Shown piece after piece: positions 6,890 through 18,180 of a DNA stretch of 64,000 bases. The stretch spans positions 806,001-870,000 of the forward strand of contig NZ_CP048030.1 of assembly GCF_010092425.1 (NCBI RefSeq). Reading direction: 5' to 3'. Both the position numbers and the translations under genes were made by a program. Below the pieces are notes generated by a model. The model ran no database searches. It saw only the letters and a program-made list of their open reading frames with translations, and was not told where the DNA came from. Position 1 is the first letter of the stretch. Each line of letters starts with the position of its first letter. This DNA comes from Sinimarinibacterium sp. NLF-5-8 (GTDB lineage: Bacteria; Pseudomonadota; Gammaproteobacteria; Nevskiales; Nevskiaceae).

Positions 6890-7195
6890 ATGCGCGTGAT
6901 TTCCGAAAAGATTGAAGTTTGTGTCGTTCATGCCGCCAGTTCCGGGCATTGCTATCGAGCGATGGTCAGCCTGTCCCAAGGCAGCTGCATCGAGTGTGCC
7001 GTGCGTGAATCGGGGGTGCTCTCGGTTTATCCGGAGCTGGATTGTGCAAGTCAGTCAGTCGGAATATGGGGGCGAAGAGCAACACTGGAGACGCTTCTGC
7101 GCGATGGTGATCGCGTTGAGATCTATCGTCCGTTACAGGTTGATCCCAAGACCATGCGCCGCCAGCGTGCGGTGGGGCGGCGTATTCGAGATTAG
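6890..7195 (+). CDS. rnfH: RnfH family ubiquitin-like protein
   Basis: A 101-residue protein of the RnfH (UPF0125) family, a beta-grasp fold of uncertain function often placed near smpB and bamE. The conserved end VEIYRPLQVDPKTMRRQRA is intact. The start codon follows the transporter stop by 1 bp, implying translational coupling. It ends 7 bp before the convergent bamE. Confidence 0.88.
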   Translation: MRVISEKIEVCVVHAASSGHCYRAMVSLSQGSCIECAVRESGVLSVYPELDCASQSVGIWGRRATLETLLRDGDRVEIYRPLQVDPKTMRRQRAVGRRIRD

Positions 7196-7202
7196 TCAGG
7201 TT

Positions 7203-7622
7203 TCAGGGAGCCTGTGCCGAGTGATCGGGCACATCAGGGCTCTCACGGGTTTCGCTGCGCCGGGCGTCATCCAACTCTTTTTTGATTGCAGAGGTTTCCG
7301 AGGCGGCATCAGACAGCGCATTTTTTACGCCTTCGATACGGGTCAGCGTTCCGGCTGCGTCAAAGTACAGGGTCACGACGCGCTTGGTTTCTTGTCCGCG
7401 CGGGGATTTGTAGTAGCTGACGTAATCCCAGCGATCCTGATTGAACGGACTGGCTGCCAGTGGAGTCCCCAGCAAATACTGAGCCTGTTCGCGCGTCATG
7501 CCGACCGCCAGCTGATCCAGTTGCTTTTGTTCGATGACGTTACCTTGACGAGTCGGTAGCTTGTAAATGAGCTGACAGCCAGCCAGTACGGCGGCACAAG
7601 CGAGGATCAAAACAAAACGCAT
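7203..7622 (-). CDS. bamE: Outer membrane assembly lipoprotein BamE
   Basis: BamE is a small subunit of the beta-barrel assembly machine. The ATG at 7622 gives a lipoprotein signal MRFVLILACAAVLAGC (lipobox LAGC). Family residues follow: KLPTRQGNVIEQKQLDQL, GMTREQAQYLLGTP and WDYVSYYKSPRG. The 139 residues include a charged C-terminal extension after the BamE domain. Divergent from fur with 63 bp between starts, a conserved arrangement in gammaproteobacteria. Confidence 0.95.
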   Translation of the reverse strand: MRFVLILACAAVLAGCQLIYKLPTRQGNVIEQKQLDQLAVGMTREQAQYLLGTPLAASPFNQDRWDYVSYYKSPRGQETKRVVTLYFDAAGTLTRIEGVKNALSDAASETSAIKKELDDARRSETRESPDVPDHSAQAP

Positions 7623-7685
7623 CGGGTTGCCCAGTCCAAAAGAGTAGGGATAATAGCGCAAAACCCCCTGCCTAAAGTGAGCCAT

Positions 7686-8093
7686 ATGGAAACATCAGAA
7701 CTTCGCAATGCGGGACTCAAAGTCACGCTGCCACGCATCAAGATTCTCGAATTGCTGGCCAACAGTGAACTGCGCCATATGTCAGCTGAAGAAATTTACC
7801 GCGCGCTGATCGACATGAAAGAGGATGTCGGTCTGGCAACGGTGTATCGGGTGCTGACGCAGTTCGAGGCGGCTGGACTGGTTCGTCGCCATCATTTTGA
7901 AGGGGGATCGGCGGTTTTTGAGCTGGAACGCGGCGATCATCATGACCACATGGTGTGTCTCGACACGGGCGAGGTCATCGAGTTTGTTGATGACGAAATC
8001 GAGAAGCTTCAGCACGTCATTGCTGCCAAGCATGGCTTCGTGGTGGAAGATCACAACCTTGTTTTGTATGTCAGACCCAAGAAAAAAGGTTGA
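7686..8093 (+). CDS. fur: Ferric uptake regulator Fur
   Basis: Iron-responsive repressor, 135 residues from the ATG at 7686 (METSELRNAGLKVTLPRIKI); a GTG nine bases upstream would add only three residues. The N-terminal winged helix includes SAEEIYRALID and VGLATVYRVLTQFEAAGLV. Metal ligands are visible in RHHFEGG, ERGDHHDHMVC and the C-terminal HVIAAKHGFVVEDH. Only one Cys (in HMVC) is present, so the structural CxxC pair of some Fur proteins is missing, as in Pseudomonas-type Fur. Convergent with recN. Confidence 0.95.
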   Translation: METSELRNAGLKVTLPRIKILELLANSELRHMSAEEIYRALIDMKEDVGLATVYRVLTQFEAAGLVRRHHFEGGSAVFELERGDHHDHMVCLDTGEVIEFVDDEIEKLQHVIAAKHGFVVEDHNLVLYVRPKKKG

Positions 8094-8161
8094 ACGCCTG
8101 ACGCCATATGGCAGGTGGCGGATTTGATATGGGCCGTGCTTGCCTGTGCCGCCCGTGCTTG

Positions 8162-9856
8162 TCAGGCGGAGGTGCCAGGGTTTGCTGCGCGCGCCAGCAT
8201 GGCTTTGGCGTGTTCAAGATCAAGCGCTTGCAGTGAAACGCCGCCCTGCATGCGCGCGATTTCTGCCACGCGCGCTTGTTCGGAAAGGTTTTCAACCTGG
8301 GTGAATGTTGCGCCATCGCGGGTCGTCTTGCGTATGCCGAGATGGTGATGGCCTTGAGCAGCCACCTGGGCGAGGTGGGTAATGCAGAGCACCTGACGGT
8401 CTTTGCCCAGCTCGCGCAGGCGCTGCCCGACGATTTGGGCAACTGCCCCACTGATCCCGGTGTCGATTTCATCGAAAACCATGGTCGCTGCGCTGTCCTG
8501 GCGGAGTGCGGCAACCTGGATGGCCAGTGAAATACGCGAAAGTTCGCCGCCAGAGGCGACTTTGGCCAGCGCGCGCGGTGGCTGTCCGGCGTTGGCGGTA
8601 AAGTCGAGCCGGATCTGATCCAGTCCGTGACGGCTGACGGGCGCAGACGGGTCTGTTTCGACCACGCACAGTAGCTGTGCGTGGGGCATGCCCAGTGTCT
8701 GCACCACCGCAGTGACCGATTGGGCAAATTGTTCGGCTGCGCGCGCGCGCGCCTGGCTCAGGGCAGCGGCACTGCGGCGATAACTTTCAACAGCACGCGC
8801 GCGCTGTTGGGTCAGGGTCTCCAGCTTTTCTGCACTGTGTTCAACGCTGTCCAGTTGCGCGCGCAACTGCCCGTGGTATGTCGGAAGCTCGTCCGTCCGA
8901 ACGCGGTGTTTGCGCGCCAGATCGTGGATTGCCTGCAAACGGGCTTCTATCTGTGTGAGCCGATCGGGATCCAGATCCATCCGGCTGAGTGTCTGGCGCA
9001 GGGTTTCTGCGGCGTCTGCAACTTGCGCTTGCGCATCATTGATCGCAGTGACGGCGTGTGCCAGCGAAGGTTCGAGGGTGACCAGCCCCTCGATCAGGTT
9101 GCGTGCTTGGCTGAGGCGGTCATAGAGGCTGTCGTCACCATCGTATAACAGCTCCTGCGCCTGTCCTCCGTCTTGCAGCAGGCGACCCGCGCCGGCAAGC
9201 CGTCGATGATCCTGCTCCAGCGTTTCCAGTTCATCGACCGATAGTTGCAATGCATCCAGCTCATCAACCTGAAAGCGCAGAAACTGTAACTGGGCAGGGT
9301 CGCGTGCTGCGCTTGCTTTCAGTGCGTTGATCGTATTGTCGATTTCATGAACCTTGGCTGCTGCCTGAGCTGTTTCGTCGTGTTGCGGGTGCAGCTGGCC
9401 GAAATCGTCCAGGAGGTTGCGTTGAATATCTGCCTGAAGCAAGGTCTGGCTTTCTGATTGACCAAAAACGTCGATCAGCGACGCTCCCAGCTCGCGGAGT
9501 TGCGTCAGTGTGACCGGGGTTCCATTGATGAAAATGCGACCGCGCCCCCCTGCTTGCAACAGGCGCCGGATGACCAGCAGCAACGGTTCGTCAGCATCAT
9601 CGAGCATTTGCTCGACCAGCCAGGTGTGTGCGCTGCTGCCTTGTCCAATCAGGAATTCGGCTGTGACCTCGGCGCGGTCAGCGCCACTGCGGATCAGGCC
9701 GACATCTGCCCGGGTGCCGATGATCAGGCCGATGGCATCAATCAGGATGGATTTGCCTGCGCCGGTTTCGCCGGTCAGAACGGTAAATCCGGCCGACCAG
9801 GCAAGATCTACGGATTCAATAACGGCAAGATTATTTATTGTCAATGATTTCAGCAT
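8162..9856 (-). CDS. recN: DNA repair protein RecN
   Basis: SMC-like ATPase used in double-strand break repair. The 564-residue protein begins MLKSLTINNLAVIESVDLAW, with Walker A GETGAGKSILIDAI at about 29-42. A long coiled-coil middle follows, then the ABC signature ASGGELSRISLAIQ near residue 433 and Walker B ATMVFDEIDTGISG. All motifs are intact and the length is normal. nadK lies 24 bp upstream in the same direction, a common pairing. Confidence 0.97.
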   Translation of the reverse strand: MLKSLTINNLAVIESVDLAWSAGFTVLTGETGAGKSILIDAIGLIIGTRADVGLIRSGADRAEVTAEFLIGQGSSAHTWLVEQMLDDADEPLLLVIRRLLQAGGRGRIFINGTPVTLTQLRELGASLIDVFGQSESQTLLQADIQRNLLDDFGQLHPQHDETAQAAAKVHEIDNTINALKASAARDPAQLQFLRFQVDELDALQLSVDELETLEQDHRRLAGAGRLLQDGGQAQELLYDGDDSLYDRLSQARNLIEGLVTLEPSLAHAVTAINDAQAQVADAAETLRQTLSRMDLDPDRLTQIEARLQAIHDLARKHRVRTDELPTYHGQLRAQLDSVEHSAEKLETLTQQRARAVESYRRSAAALSQARARAAEQFAQSVTAVVQTLGMPHAQLLCVVETDPSAPVSRHGLDQIRLDFTANAGQPPRALAKVASGGELSRISLAIQVAALRQDSAATMVFDEIDTGISGAVAQIVGQRLRELGKDRQVLCITHLAQVAAQGHHHLGIRKTTRDGATFTQVENLSEQARVAEIARMQGGVSLQALDLEHAKAMLARAANPGTSA

Positions 9857-9880
9857 ATTGGATTACATTGTTAATGTAAT

Positions 9881-10771
9881 TTATAAAAGTTTTACCGGGC
9901 CGCTGCCCCAATGAAGTTTGTCGCGCAATATACTGAAATAGCTGTAATTATTGGGATGGATCAGTTGCAGTCTGTAATCGGAGCGACGAACTTCCAATAC
10001 TTCGCCAGAGTTCAGATTCTGGCTGTTTTGGCCATCACAGGTACAGGTGGCCAGGGTGTCGCTGGGGCCACGCAGGACGATGCGCACGGTTTGCTGTGCC
10101 CCGACGACGATCGGACGGTCGGACAAGGTATGCGGACAAATCGGAACCAGCGTCATCGCTTCGAGGGCCGGATGCACCACCGGGCCGCCGCCGGACAAGG
10201 CGTAGGCGGTGGAGCCTGTGGGGGAGGCAACGATGAAACCGTCGGCACGATGATGGGAGATGAACTCATCGCCCAGCCAGGTTTCAAACTCCAGCATGCG
10301 GATCGCTGCCTGGTTGCGAACCACGACATCATTGATCGCCAGTGCTGTCGGTGTACTGTGCCCACCACGATGCACGCGCGCCTCGAGGAGCAAGCGATCT
10401 TCGCGAACATAGTCGCCGGCCAGCACGGCCGTCAGAACCTGTGCCATCTCTTGCGGAAGTACATCGACCATAAACCCCAGCCGCCCCTGATTGATCCCCA
10501 GGATGGGGATTGCGCCGGGGGTCACATCGCGCGCAACCGAGAGCAGCGTGCCGTCGCCGCCGACGACAATCACCAGTTGGCACAATGCAGCCATTTGGAC
10601 GCGCGTCAGGCGATGCACGGTCTGCGGGACTTGTTCCAGGCCGCATGCATCCGGTTCGATGGCGACGCGGCATCCGAGGTGATGGACGATGTCGCAAAGC
10701 GCAAGCAAGGTCGGTGCAACGCGCACATCAGCATGACGCCCGACTAAGCCAATGAGTTGAAACTCGGACAT
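9881..10771 (-). CDS. nadK: NAD kinase
   Basis: Phosphorylates NAD+ to NADP+. The 296-residue protein from the ATG at 10771 (MSEFQLIGLVGR) has the GGDGTLL motif (VIVVGGDGTLLSVARD), the NE/D-type segment AINDVVVRN, and the glycine-rich SPTGSTAYALSGGGPVVHP. An upstream in-frame start (10882) would overlap the hrcA leader and add non-family residues. Divergent from hrcA; cotranscribed with recN. Confidence 0.96.
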   Translation of the reverse strand: MSEFQLIGLVGRHADVRVAPTLLALCDIVHHLGCRVAIEPDACGLEQVPQTVHRLTRVQMAALCQLVIVVGGDGTLLSVARDVTPGAIPILGINQGRLGFMVDVLPQEMAQVLTAVLAGDYVREDRLLLEARVHRGGHSTPTALAINDVVVRNQAAIRMLEFETWLGDEFISHHRADGFIVASPTGSTAYALSGGGPVVHPALEAMTLVPICPHTLSDRPIVVGAQQTVRIVLRGPSDTLATCTCDGQNSQNLNSGEVLEVRRSDYRLQLIHPNNYSYFSILRDKLHWGSGPVKLL

Positions 10772-10920
10772 GGAGCCTGTTTGGTTGAGAGTCTGTTTGA
10801 AAATTATCGCGAGTCTGTCCGCGCGAAACGTGCGGCACGTTAGCACGAAAAGGGCGCCATCTCGCCTATATTGTGCGTGCAAACATTGATTTATTCGACG
10901 ATGAGTCGCACCTTGAGCCT

Positions 10921-11958
10921 ATGCAAGTTTCTTTGGACAGCCGCGCAGCCGAATTACTCAAGCTTTTGGTCGAGCGCTATATCCAGGATGGTGAGCCAGT
11001 CGGATCACGCACCCTGGCGCGAATGGCCGGGCTGGGTTTATCCCCCGCAACCATTCGCAATGTGATGGCCGATCTGGATGTGATGGGCTTTGTCGCCTCC
11101 CCCCATACATCCGCGGGCCGGGTGCCGACCACGCGCGGGTATCGGTATTTTGTGGACAGCCTGCTGGCGCCCGAATCACTGAGCCAGGATGAGCGAGAGC
11201 AGATCATTGACGATCTGGTTCCCGGTGGCCGCAGTGTCAGCGATCTGGTGCAGGCGACTTCGACGCTGCTATCGCGGCTGACCAATATGGCTGCAGTGGT
11301 GACGGTCCCACGGCGTAATCTGGCGATTCTGCGGCGTATCGAGTTCCTGCCGTTGTCTGACAATCGGGTGTTGGCGATTCTGGTCGTCAATCAGCATGAA
11401 GTGCAGAACCGTGTCCTGACGTTGGAGCGCGCCTATGGCGCCGATGAGCTGACGTGCTATGCCAATCTGCTCAACGAGCATTTTGCCGGACGAGATCTGA
11501 TCAGCCTGCGCAATGCACTGGCGCGCGATGCCGGAGAAGCGCAGGCGCGGATCAATGTCATGCTCAGTGATGCGGCCAGCATTGCCGAGCGCGCGCTGGA
11601 ACAATCTGAACCCGCTGATTATGTGATGGCGGGGAGCCCCAATCTCATGGCCTTTGAGGAGCTGGCCGATATCAAGCGTCTGCGCCATTTGTTTGATGCG
11701 CTTGATCGCAAGCGGGATTTGCTTGGGCTGTTTGATCAGTGCCTGCATGCCGAGGGGCTGCAAATCTTCATTGGCGATGAATCGGGTTATCGGGTGCTGG
11801 ACGAGTGCAGCGTGATCACCACGCCGTACAGGGTCAACGGCGAGGTTGCCGGAGTGCTCGGCGTGATCGGCCCGACGCGCATGGCCTATTCACGCATCAT
11901 TCCGCTGGTGCAGGAAACCGCGCGCGCGCTTTCGGCAGGCTTGAAAGACGGAACTTGA
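10921..11958 (+). CDS. hrcA: Heat-inducible transcription repressor HrcA
   Basis: HrcA represses groE/dnaK operons through CIRCE operators in many bacteria. The 345-residue protein begins MQVSLDSRAAELLKLLVERYIQDG; the winged HTH is followed by VGSRTLARMAGLGLSPATIRNVMADL and SAGRVPTTRGYRYFVD, all family hallmarks. The C-terminal GAF-like part ends with TPYRVNGEVAGVLGVIGPTRM. The start at 10921 fits the family; an upstream GTG adds 16 residues. No perfect CIRCE (TTAGCACTC-N9-GAGTGCTAA) was seen upstream of hrcA, grpE or dnaK in this window. Confidence 0.95.
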   Translation: MQVSLDSRAAELLKLLVERYIQDGEPVGSRTLARMAGLGLSPATIRNVMADLDVMGFVASPHTSAGRVPTTRGYRYFVDSLLAPESLSQDEREQIIDDLVPGGRSVSDLVQATSTLLSRLTNMAAVVTVPRRNLAILRRIEFLPLSDNRVLAILVVNQHEVQNRVLTLERAYGADELTCYANLLNEHFAGRDLISLRNALARDAGEAQARINVMLSDAASIAERALEQSEPADYVMAGSPNLMAFEELADIKRLRHLFDALDRKRDLLGLFDQCLHAEGLQIFIGDESGYRVLDECSVITTPYRVNGEVAGVLGVIGPTRMAYSRIIPLVQETARALSAGLKDGT

Positions 11959-11967
11959 TCCCCATCA
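11940..11967 (+). promoter_or_regulatory. Sigma-32 (heat-shock) promoter for grpE-dnaK
   Basis: CTTGAAA at 11940-11946 and CCCCATCA at 11960-11967, 13 bp apart, match the RpoH consensus (CTTGAAA, 11-16 bp, CCCCATNT) almost perfectly. The -35 lies inside the last hrcA codons and grpE starts 111 bp after the -10. A second CTTGAAA at 12642-12648 before dnaK lacks a good -10. Confidence 0.8.
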
Positions 11968-12077
11968 GTGTGCACGGCGCGCCCTGCGTTGCAGATGCTG
12001 CACGTTGCGGGGCGGCGCCATTATCATGCGCGCCCACGGCGCGCGCCGTTTATTTTTCAACCGTGAACAAATGCCCC

Positions 12078-12626
12078 ATGAATGACACCCCGGAGACGTC
12101 AGCCGCTGACGATAACGGCTTTTCCGAAGCGCAGCCCAGCATCGAGATCGACGTTGAGATCCTGCAGCAGCGCCTGCAAGAGGCTGAAGCACAGGCACAG
12201 GCGGCCAAAGATGCACAGCTGCGCTCGATGGCCGAGCTGGAAAATACCCGCCGCCGTTTGGAGCGCGATGCACAGAACAGTCTCAAATTTGCCAATGAAA
12301 AGATCATCAGTGAACTGTTGGCGGTTTGCGACAGCCTGGAACTGGGACTCAAGGCCGCAGCAGGCGCAGATGCCACGGCCCGACCCCTGATCGAAGGGGT
12401 TGAGCTGACACAACGGCAATTGCTCAGTGTGCTGGAAAAGCACGGCGTCAAACCGATTGACCCGCTGGGGCAGCCGTTCAATCCCGAGCACCATGAGGCG
12501 ATGAGCATGGTGCCGTCCGCCGATACCCCCGCCAACCATGTCGCCGGAGTGATGCAAAAAGGCTACCTGCTACATGAGCGGCTGCTGCGTCCGGCGATGG
12601 TCATGGTTGCCAAAAAACCGGACTAA
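12078..12626 (+). CDS. grpE: Nucleotide exchange factor GrpE
   Basis: Drives ADP release from DnaK. The 182-residue protein has a charged N-terminus, a long helix (LQQRLQEAEAQAQAAKDAQL... ENTRRRLERD) that forms the dimer coiled coil, and the C-terminal beta domain with GVELTQRQLLSVLEKHGV, FNPEHHEAM and VMQKGYLLHERLLRPAMVMV. The ATG at 12078 gives the usual length. It lies between hrcA and dnaK, behind a sigma-32 promoter. Confidence 0.96.
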   Translation: MNDTPETSAADDNGFSEAQPSIEIDVEILQQRLQEAEAQAQAAKDAQLRSMAELENTRRRLERDAQNSLKFANEKIISELLAVCDSLELGLKAAAGADATARPLIEGVELTQRQLLSVLEKHGVKPIDPLGQPFNPEHHEAMSMVPSADTPANHVAGVMQKGYLLHERLLRPAMVMVAKKPD

Positions 12627-12710
12627 AAATGGGCCGGCGCCCTTGAAAACACCTGCCTGCGCCGCCACTGACCAGGCATCGTTCACAATCACTTTCCTTT
12701 TGGAGTCATC

Positions 12711-14633
<1,923 letters not shown>

Positions 14634-14670
14634 TCCGCATCACTGTGTGATCTTATGACGTCGTGTTGCG

Positions 14671-14705
14671 CACCAGCCGGCTTTGTCCGGCTGGTGTCGT
14701 TTTTC
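14671..14705 (+). terminator. Terminator or attenuator between dnaK and dnaJ
   Basis: CACCAGCCGG and CCGGCTGGTG form a 10-bp stem with a 6-nt loop, followed by TCGTTTTTC. It may reduce dnaJ expression relative to dnaK. Confidence 0.75.
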
Positions 14706-14735
14706 GCCCACATCAAGATGATGGGAAGCAGTTGA

Positions 14736-15860
14736 ATGAGCAAGCGGGACTATTACGAGGTTTTGGGGGTTGCCAAAAGCGCCAGCGAAGATGAATTGAA
14801 GAAAGCCTACCGGCGTCTGGCGATGAAGTACCACCCGGATCGTAATCCGGGCAATCAGGATGCCGAGGACAAGTTCAAGCAGGCCAGCGAAGCCTATGAA
14901 GTGCTCACCGACAGCCAAAAGCGCGCGATCTATGATCAATATGGGCATGAAGGTTTGCAGCGCGGTGGTGGTGGCGGCGGCTTTGGCGGTGCGGGTGGTT
15001 TTTCCGACATCTTTGGCGATGTGTTCTCCGATATTTTTGGTGGGGGTCGCAGCAGCGGACCGCGCCGTGGTGCCGACCTTCGCTACATGATGGATCTGAC
15101 GCTGGAGCAGGCGGTGTTCGGCTCCACCGAGTCGATTCGTATCCCCAGCTGGGAGGATTGCGCGGACTGTCACGGCCACGGAACGGCCGACGGCAAGAAG
15201 CCCGGTGCCTGTCCCTCCTGCCATGGCAGTGGGCAGATTCGCGTCCAGCAAGGCTTTTTTGTATTGCAGCAAGCCTGTCCGCAGTGTCGGGGGCGGGGCA
15301 CCGTGGTCACTGATCCCTGTCGATCTTGCCGTGGCGCCGGTAAAACCCGTCGTGAAAAAACCCTTGAAGTGAAGATTCCACCGGGCGTCGATACCGGCGA
15401 CCGCATCCGCCTCAGTGGCGAGGGCGAGCCGGGGGAGCGCAATGCACCTGCCGGCGATCTGTATGTGCAGATCAATGTCAAGCCGCATGAAGTTTTTGAC
15501 CGCAATGGTGGCGATCTGCACTGTACGGTTCCGATTTCCATCGTCACCGCTGCACTCGGCGGCACGCTGGAAGTGCCGACGCTGGAAGGTAAGGTGCAGA
15601 TTGATATCCCCGAAGGCACCCAAAGTGGCCGCCAGTTCCGTTTGCGGGGACGTGGCGTGCGCCAGGTGCGTTCACCGCAAAGCGGTGATCTGTATTGCAA
15701 CGTCATCGTCGAAACGCCGATACGCCTGTCCAAGGCACAAAAGGAATTGCTCCGCCAGCTGGGAGAAACCCTTGATCAGCCGGGTGCCCAGCACCATCCC
15801 GAGAGCAGCTCATGGCTGGGTAAGGCCAAGCGCTTTTTTGATGATCTGACCAACGGCTGA
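14736..15860 (+). CDS. dnaJ: Co-chaperone DnaJ
   Basis: Stimulates DnaK ATPase and delivers substrates. The 374-residue protein has a J domain (residues 1-70) with the HPD triad in [10 protein letters not shown], a Gly/Phe-rich linker, and four zinc-binding CxxCxGxG repeats: [24 protein letters not shown] and CRSCRGAG. The C-terminal substrate domains follow. Third gene of the heat-shock cluster after a partial terminator. Confidence 0.98.
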   Translation: MSKRDYYEVLGVAKSASEDELKKAYRRLAMKYHPDRNPGNQDAEDKFKQASEAYEVLTDSQKRAIYDQYGHEGLQRGGGGGGFGGAGGFSDIFGDVFSDIFGGGRSSGPRRGADLRYMMDLTLEQAVFGSTESIRIPSWEDCADCHGHGTADGKKPGACPSCHGSGQIRVQQGFFVLQQACPQCRGRGTVVTDPCRSCRGAGKTRREKTLEVKIPPGVDTGDRIRLSGEGEPGERNAPAGDLYVQINVKPHEVFDRNGGDLHCTVPISIVTAALGGTLEVPTLEGKVQIDIPEGTQSGRQFRLRGRGVRQVRSPQSGDLYCNVIVETPIRLSKAQKELLRQLGETLDQPGAQHHPESSSWLGKAKRFFDDLTNG

Positions 15861-15949
15861 TCCTGCTTTTGCAGGCATAATGGCGCCTTTCAGGGAGGGT
15901 TCGGTAGCAGTCCTTGCAGCGCTGCCAATCAAATGACTGGAGGGAGTCA

Positions 15950-17296
15950 ATGGCGCTGACGCTGGTGTGGGCCAAGTGGGTCATTGCAATCATCTGCGCT
16001 GCGTTGGCATTTGAGCTGTGGCGGTTTGCCCGGCAACGACACGAAGGGTTGTACGCGAGCCTGCTCAAGCGTGTCGCCGTGTTTGTTGCCGGCATCGGCC
16101 TGTTGCCGGCGGTGCTGGGGCGCGCGTATTGGCCCGCTGTGATTGATTTGCTCATCGTCGCGGTTGTCATCGTTGCCGGCGGCGCGCTGGTCGTTTGGGG
16201 TGCGCGTCAGTTCCCTCATATTCTCGACGCATTACAGGAGCGCCAGCGCAGCGAGGAGGAGCTGGAAGCAGCCAATGAACGGCTTTCGGAGTCGCTGACC
16301 TTGCTGCGTCGGCGCAGCCGCGAGCTGGATACGCTGAGCTATTTGGGGACGCTTTTGCAGCGCAGCAACACGGTTGAAGAGCTGGCCACGATGATTGCTC
16401 GCGCCGCAGCCGATCTGGCGCTTTCCAGCAGCGGGGCGGTTTTTTTGTACCAGAATGAGCAGCCGCTTTTGCGGGCGATGGCGGCGTGGGGCGATGATGA
16501 AATCAAGGGCAGTGAACTTTCCGCCTTGCAGTGTCATGTGCTGACCGGCCGCAGCGGGGCCTGCCATTACTCCTGCCGCAAGAACATCAATCCTTTGATG
16601 GAAGACACCCATTTGTGCCTGCCGCTCAAAGACAAGGTGGAAACCTTCGGCCTACTGCAATTACATGGGGTGTCCAGAATTGACGACCCACACTTGCAGT
16701 CGTTGCTGCAATCGCTGATCGAGCATTCATCGATGGCGCTATCAAATATGCGCCTGCGTGAAGGGCTGATGGATCTGTCGATTCGCGATCCATTGACGGG
16801 GTTGTTCAATCGGCGTTACCTCGACAATGCGCTGCAGGATGCCGAACGGATGGCGCGCGCCGACGAGAGTTCGATCGGTGTGGTGATCTTTGATCTCGAT
16901 TATTTCAAGCGCATCAACGACAGCTACGGACACGATGCCGGTGATGTGGCGCTCAAGACTTTTGCCAAGATCCTGCTCGGGCATGTGCGCACCGGCGATA
17001 CCGCCTGCCGCTCCGGCGGTGAGGAATTCGTGCTGGTGTTGCCCGGCGCCAGCGCCGGGCTCAGCCTGAAACGGGCTGAGGAAATCCGCAGCGCGATGGC
17101 GCAAAAGCCCGTGCTGTACGGCGCGTCCACGCTGGGGCTGATCACCGTTTCTGCAGGCATCGCCGCGTTTCCCGAGAGTGGCGCAACCAGCAGCGACGTC
17201 CTGCGTGCGGCCGATTGGGCGCTGTATCAGGCCAAGGGGCAGGGGCGCAACCGTTGTGTCGTCGCTCAGCCTGAGCTGATGCCCAAGCCCCATTGA
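15950..17296 (+). CDS. Membrane-anchored GAF-GGDEF diguanylate cyclase
   Basis: Makes cyclic di-GMP from two GTP. The 448-residue protein begins with two or three membrane helices (about 1-85), a coiled-coil segment (ERQRSEEELEAANERLSESL), a GAF-like sensor (about 125-270), then a GGDEF domain opening with DPLTGLFNRRYLD. The active-site motif is GGEEF near residue 357, and RTGD five residues before it is the inhibitory I-site RxxD, so product feedback is expected. The ATG at 15950 follows a GGAGGGAG ribosome-binding site. It ends 7 bp before the convergent ParA-family gene. The input signal is unknown. Confidence 0.92.
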   Translation: MALTLVWAKWVIAIICAALAFELWRFARQRHEGLYASLLKRVAVFVAGIGLLPAVLGRAYWPAVIDLLIVAVVIVAGGALVVWGARQFPHILDALQERQRSEEELEAANERLSESLTLLRRRSRELDTLSYLGTLLQRSNTVEELATMIARAAADLALSSSGAVFLYQNEQPLLRAMAAWGDDEIKGSELSALQCHVLTGRSGACHYSCRKNINPLMEDTHLCLPLKDKVETFGLLQLHGVSRIDDPHLQSLLQSLIEHSSMALSNMRLREGLMDLSIRDPLTGLFNRRYLDNALQDAERMARADESSIGVVIFDLDYFKRINDSYGHDAGDVALKTFAKILLGHVRTGDTACRSGGEEFVLVLPGASAGLSLKRAEEIRSAMAQKPVLYGASTLGLITVSAGIAAFPESGATSSDVLRAADWALYQAKGQGRNRCVVAQPELMPKPH

Positions 17297-17303
17297 GACT
17301 GGG

Positions 17304-18062
17304 TCAGAGCGCGTCGTACAGCGCTTCGTACTCTTGCGTGACCCGATGGCCGGGATCAAAAAAGATCATCGGCGTGTGCGCCTGGTGTGATTCCTTGACG
17401 CGCACCGAGCTGCCCAGTTTTTGCGCCAACAGTGGATGACCTTCTTCACGAAGCTCATCGACCAGGCGTTGTGGCAGTTTTGACCGAGGCTGGAATTGAT
17501 TGACGATGATCCCTTCCAGCAACAGCTCGTCGTTGTGATCGGCACGGATTTCGCGCAGATTGTCGAGCAGCGTATAGAGCGCCTGCCGTGCAAACTCGTC
17601 ACAATCAAATGGGATCAGTACGCGATCGGCGGCAATCAGCGCTGTGCGCGCGTAAAAATTCAGGGCCGGTGGCGTATCAATGAACACCGCGTCGTAGCCG
17701 CGCAGCTTGCGCAGGGCATCCCGAAACTTATAAATCTTTTGCTTGCTTTCGAGCTTGACGATCAACTCCTCCAGCCGGGGGCTGGCGGCAATGATGTCCA
17801 GATTCTCAAAGGCGGTATTGCTGGCGTAGCTGACCAGTGGCGCGGGGTTGAGCGAAAAGCTCAGGGTTGATTCAAAGAAATCGGCAATGGTCCGATCCAT
17901 CGCGGGGGCACGGGGGCCGCGTACATATTGAGTGGCATTGCCTTGGGTATCGAGGTCGATCACCAGGGTGCGCAGCCCGCGCGCCGCAGCAATCGCTGCC
18001 AGATTGGCAACAATGGTGGTTTTGCCTACGCCGCCTTTTTGGTTGAATACCACTCGAATCAC
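17304..18062 (-). CDS. ParA/Soj-like P-loop ATPase
   Basis: A 252-residue protein with deviant Walker A KGGVGKTTIVANLA at the N-terminus, A' motif LVIDLDTQGNAT and Walker B-like AVFIDTPPALNFYAR. These mark ParA-type ATPases that position plasmids, chromosomes or protein clusters. No parB or parS was seen nearby, so it is a solitary ParA, perhaps serving to place a cellular structure. The start codon ATG at 18062 gives MIRVVFNQKGG, the tight N-terminus of the family. Confidence 0.88.
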   Translation of the reverse strand: MIRVVFNQKGGVGKTTIVANLAAIAAARGLRTLVIDLDTQGNATQYVRGPRAPAMDRTIADFFESTLSFSLNPAPLVSYASNTAFENLDIIAASPRLEELIVKLESKQKIYKFRDALRKLRGYDAVFIDTPPALNFYARTALIAADRVLIPFDCDEFARQALYTLLDNLREIRADHNDELLLEGIIVNQFQPRSKLPQRLVDELREEGHPLLAQKLGSSVRVKESHQAHTPMIFFDPGHRVTQEYEALYDAL

Positions 18063-18180
18063 GATAATCTTCCCTTTGGTTTATCTTGGGTCAGCGCGCG
18101 CTGGCGCTACGATGGGGCGCAAGAATACCCGCAGTGCGCGCGCAATTTCATCCATGCCTGCAGACTGATCCCCTTTGACG

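Noticed and set aside
10830-10860. CGTGC-N9-GCACG and TTAGCAC near hrcA as a CIRCE element
   Set aside because: Only five matching bases per arm; the TTAGCACTC/GAGTGCTAA consensus is not met.
12642-12690. Second sigma-32 promoter before dnaK
   Set aside because: CTTGAAA is present but no CCCCAT-like -10 follows at 11-16 bp.
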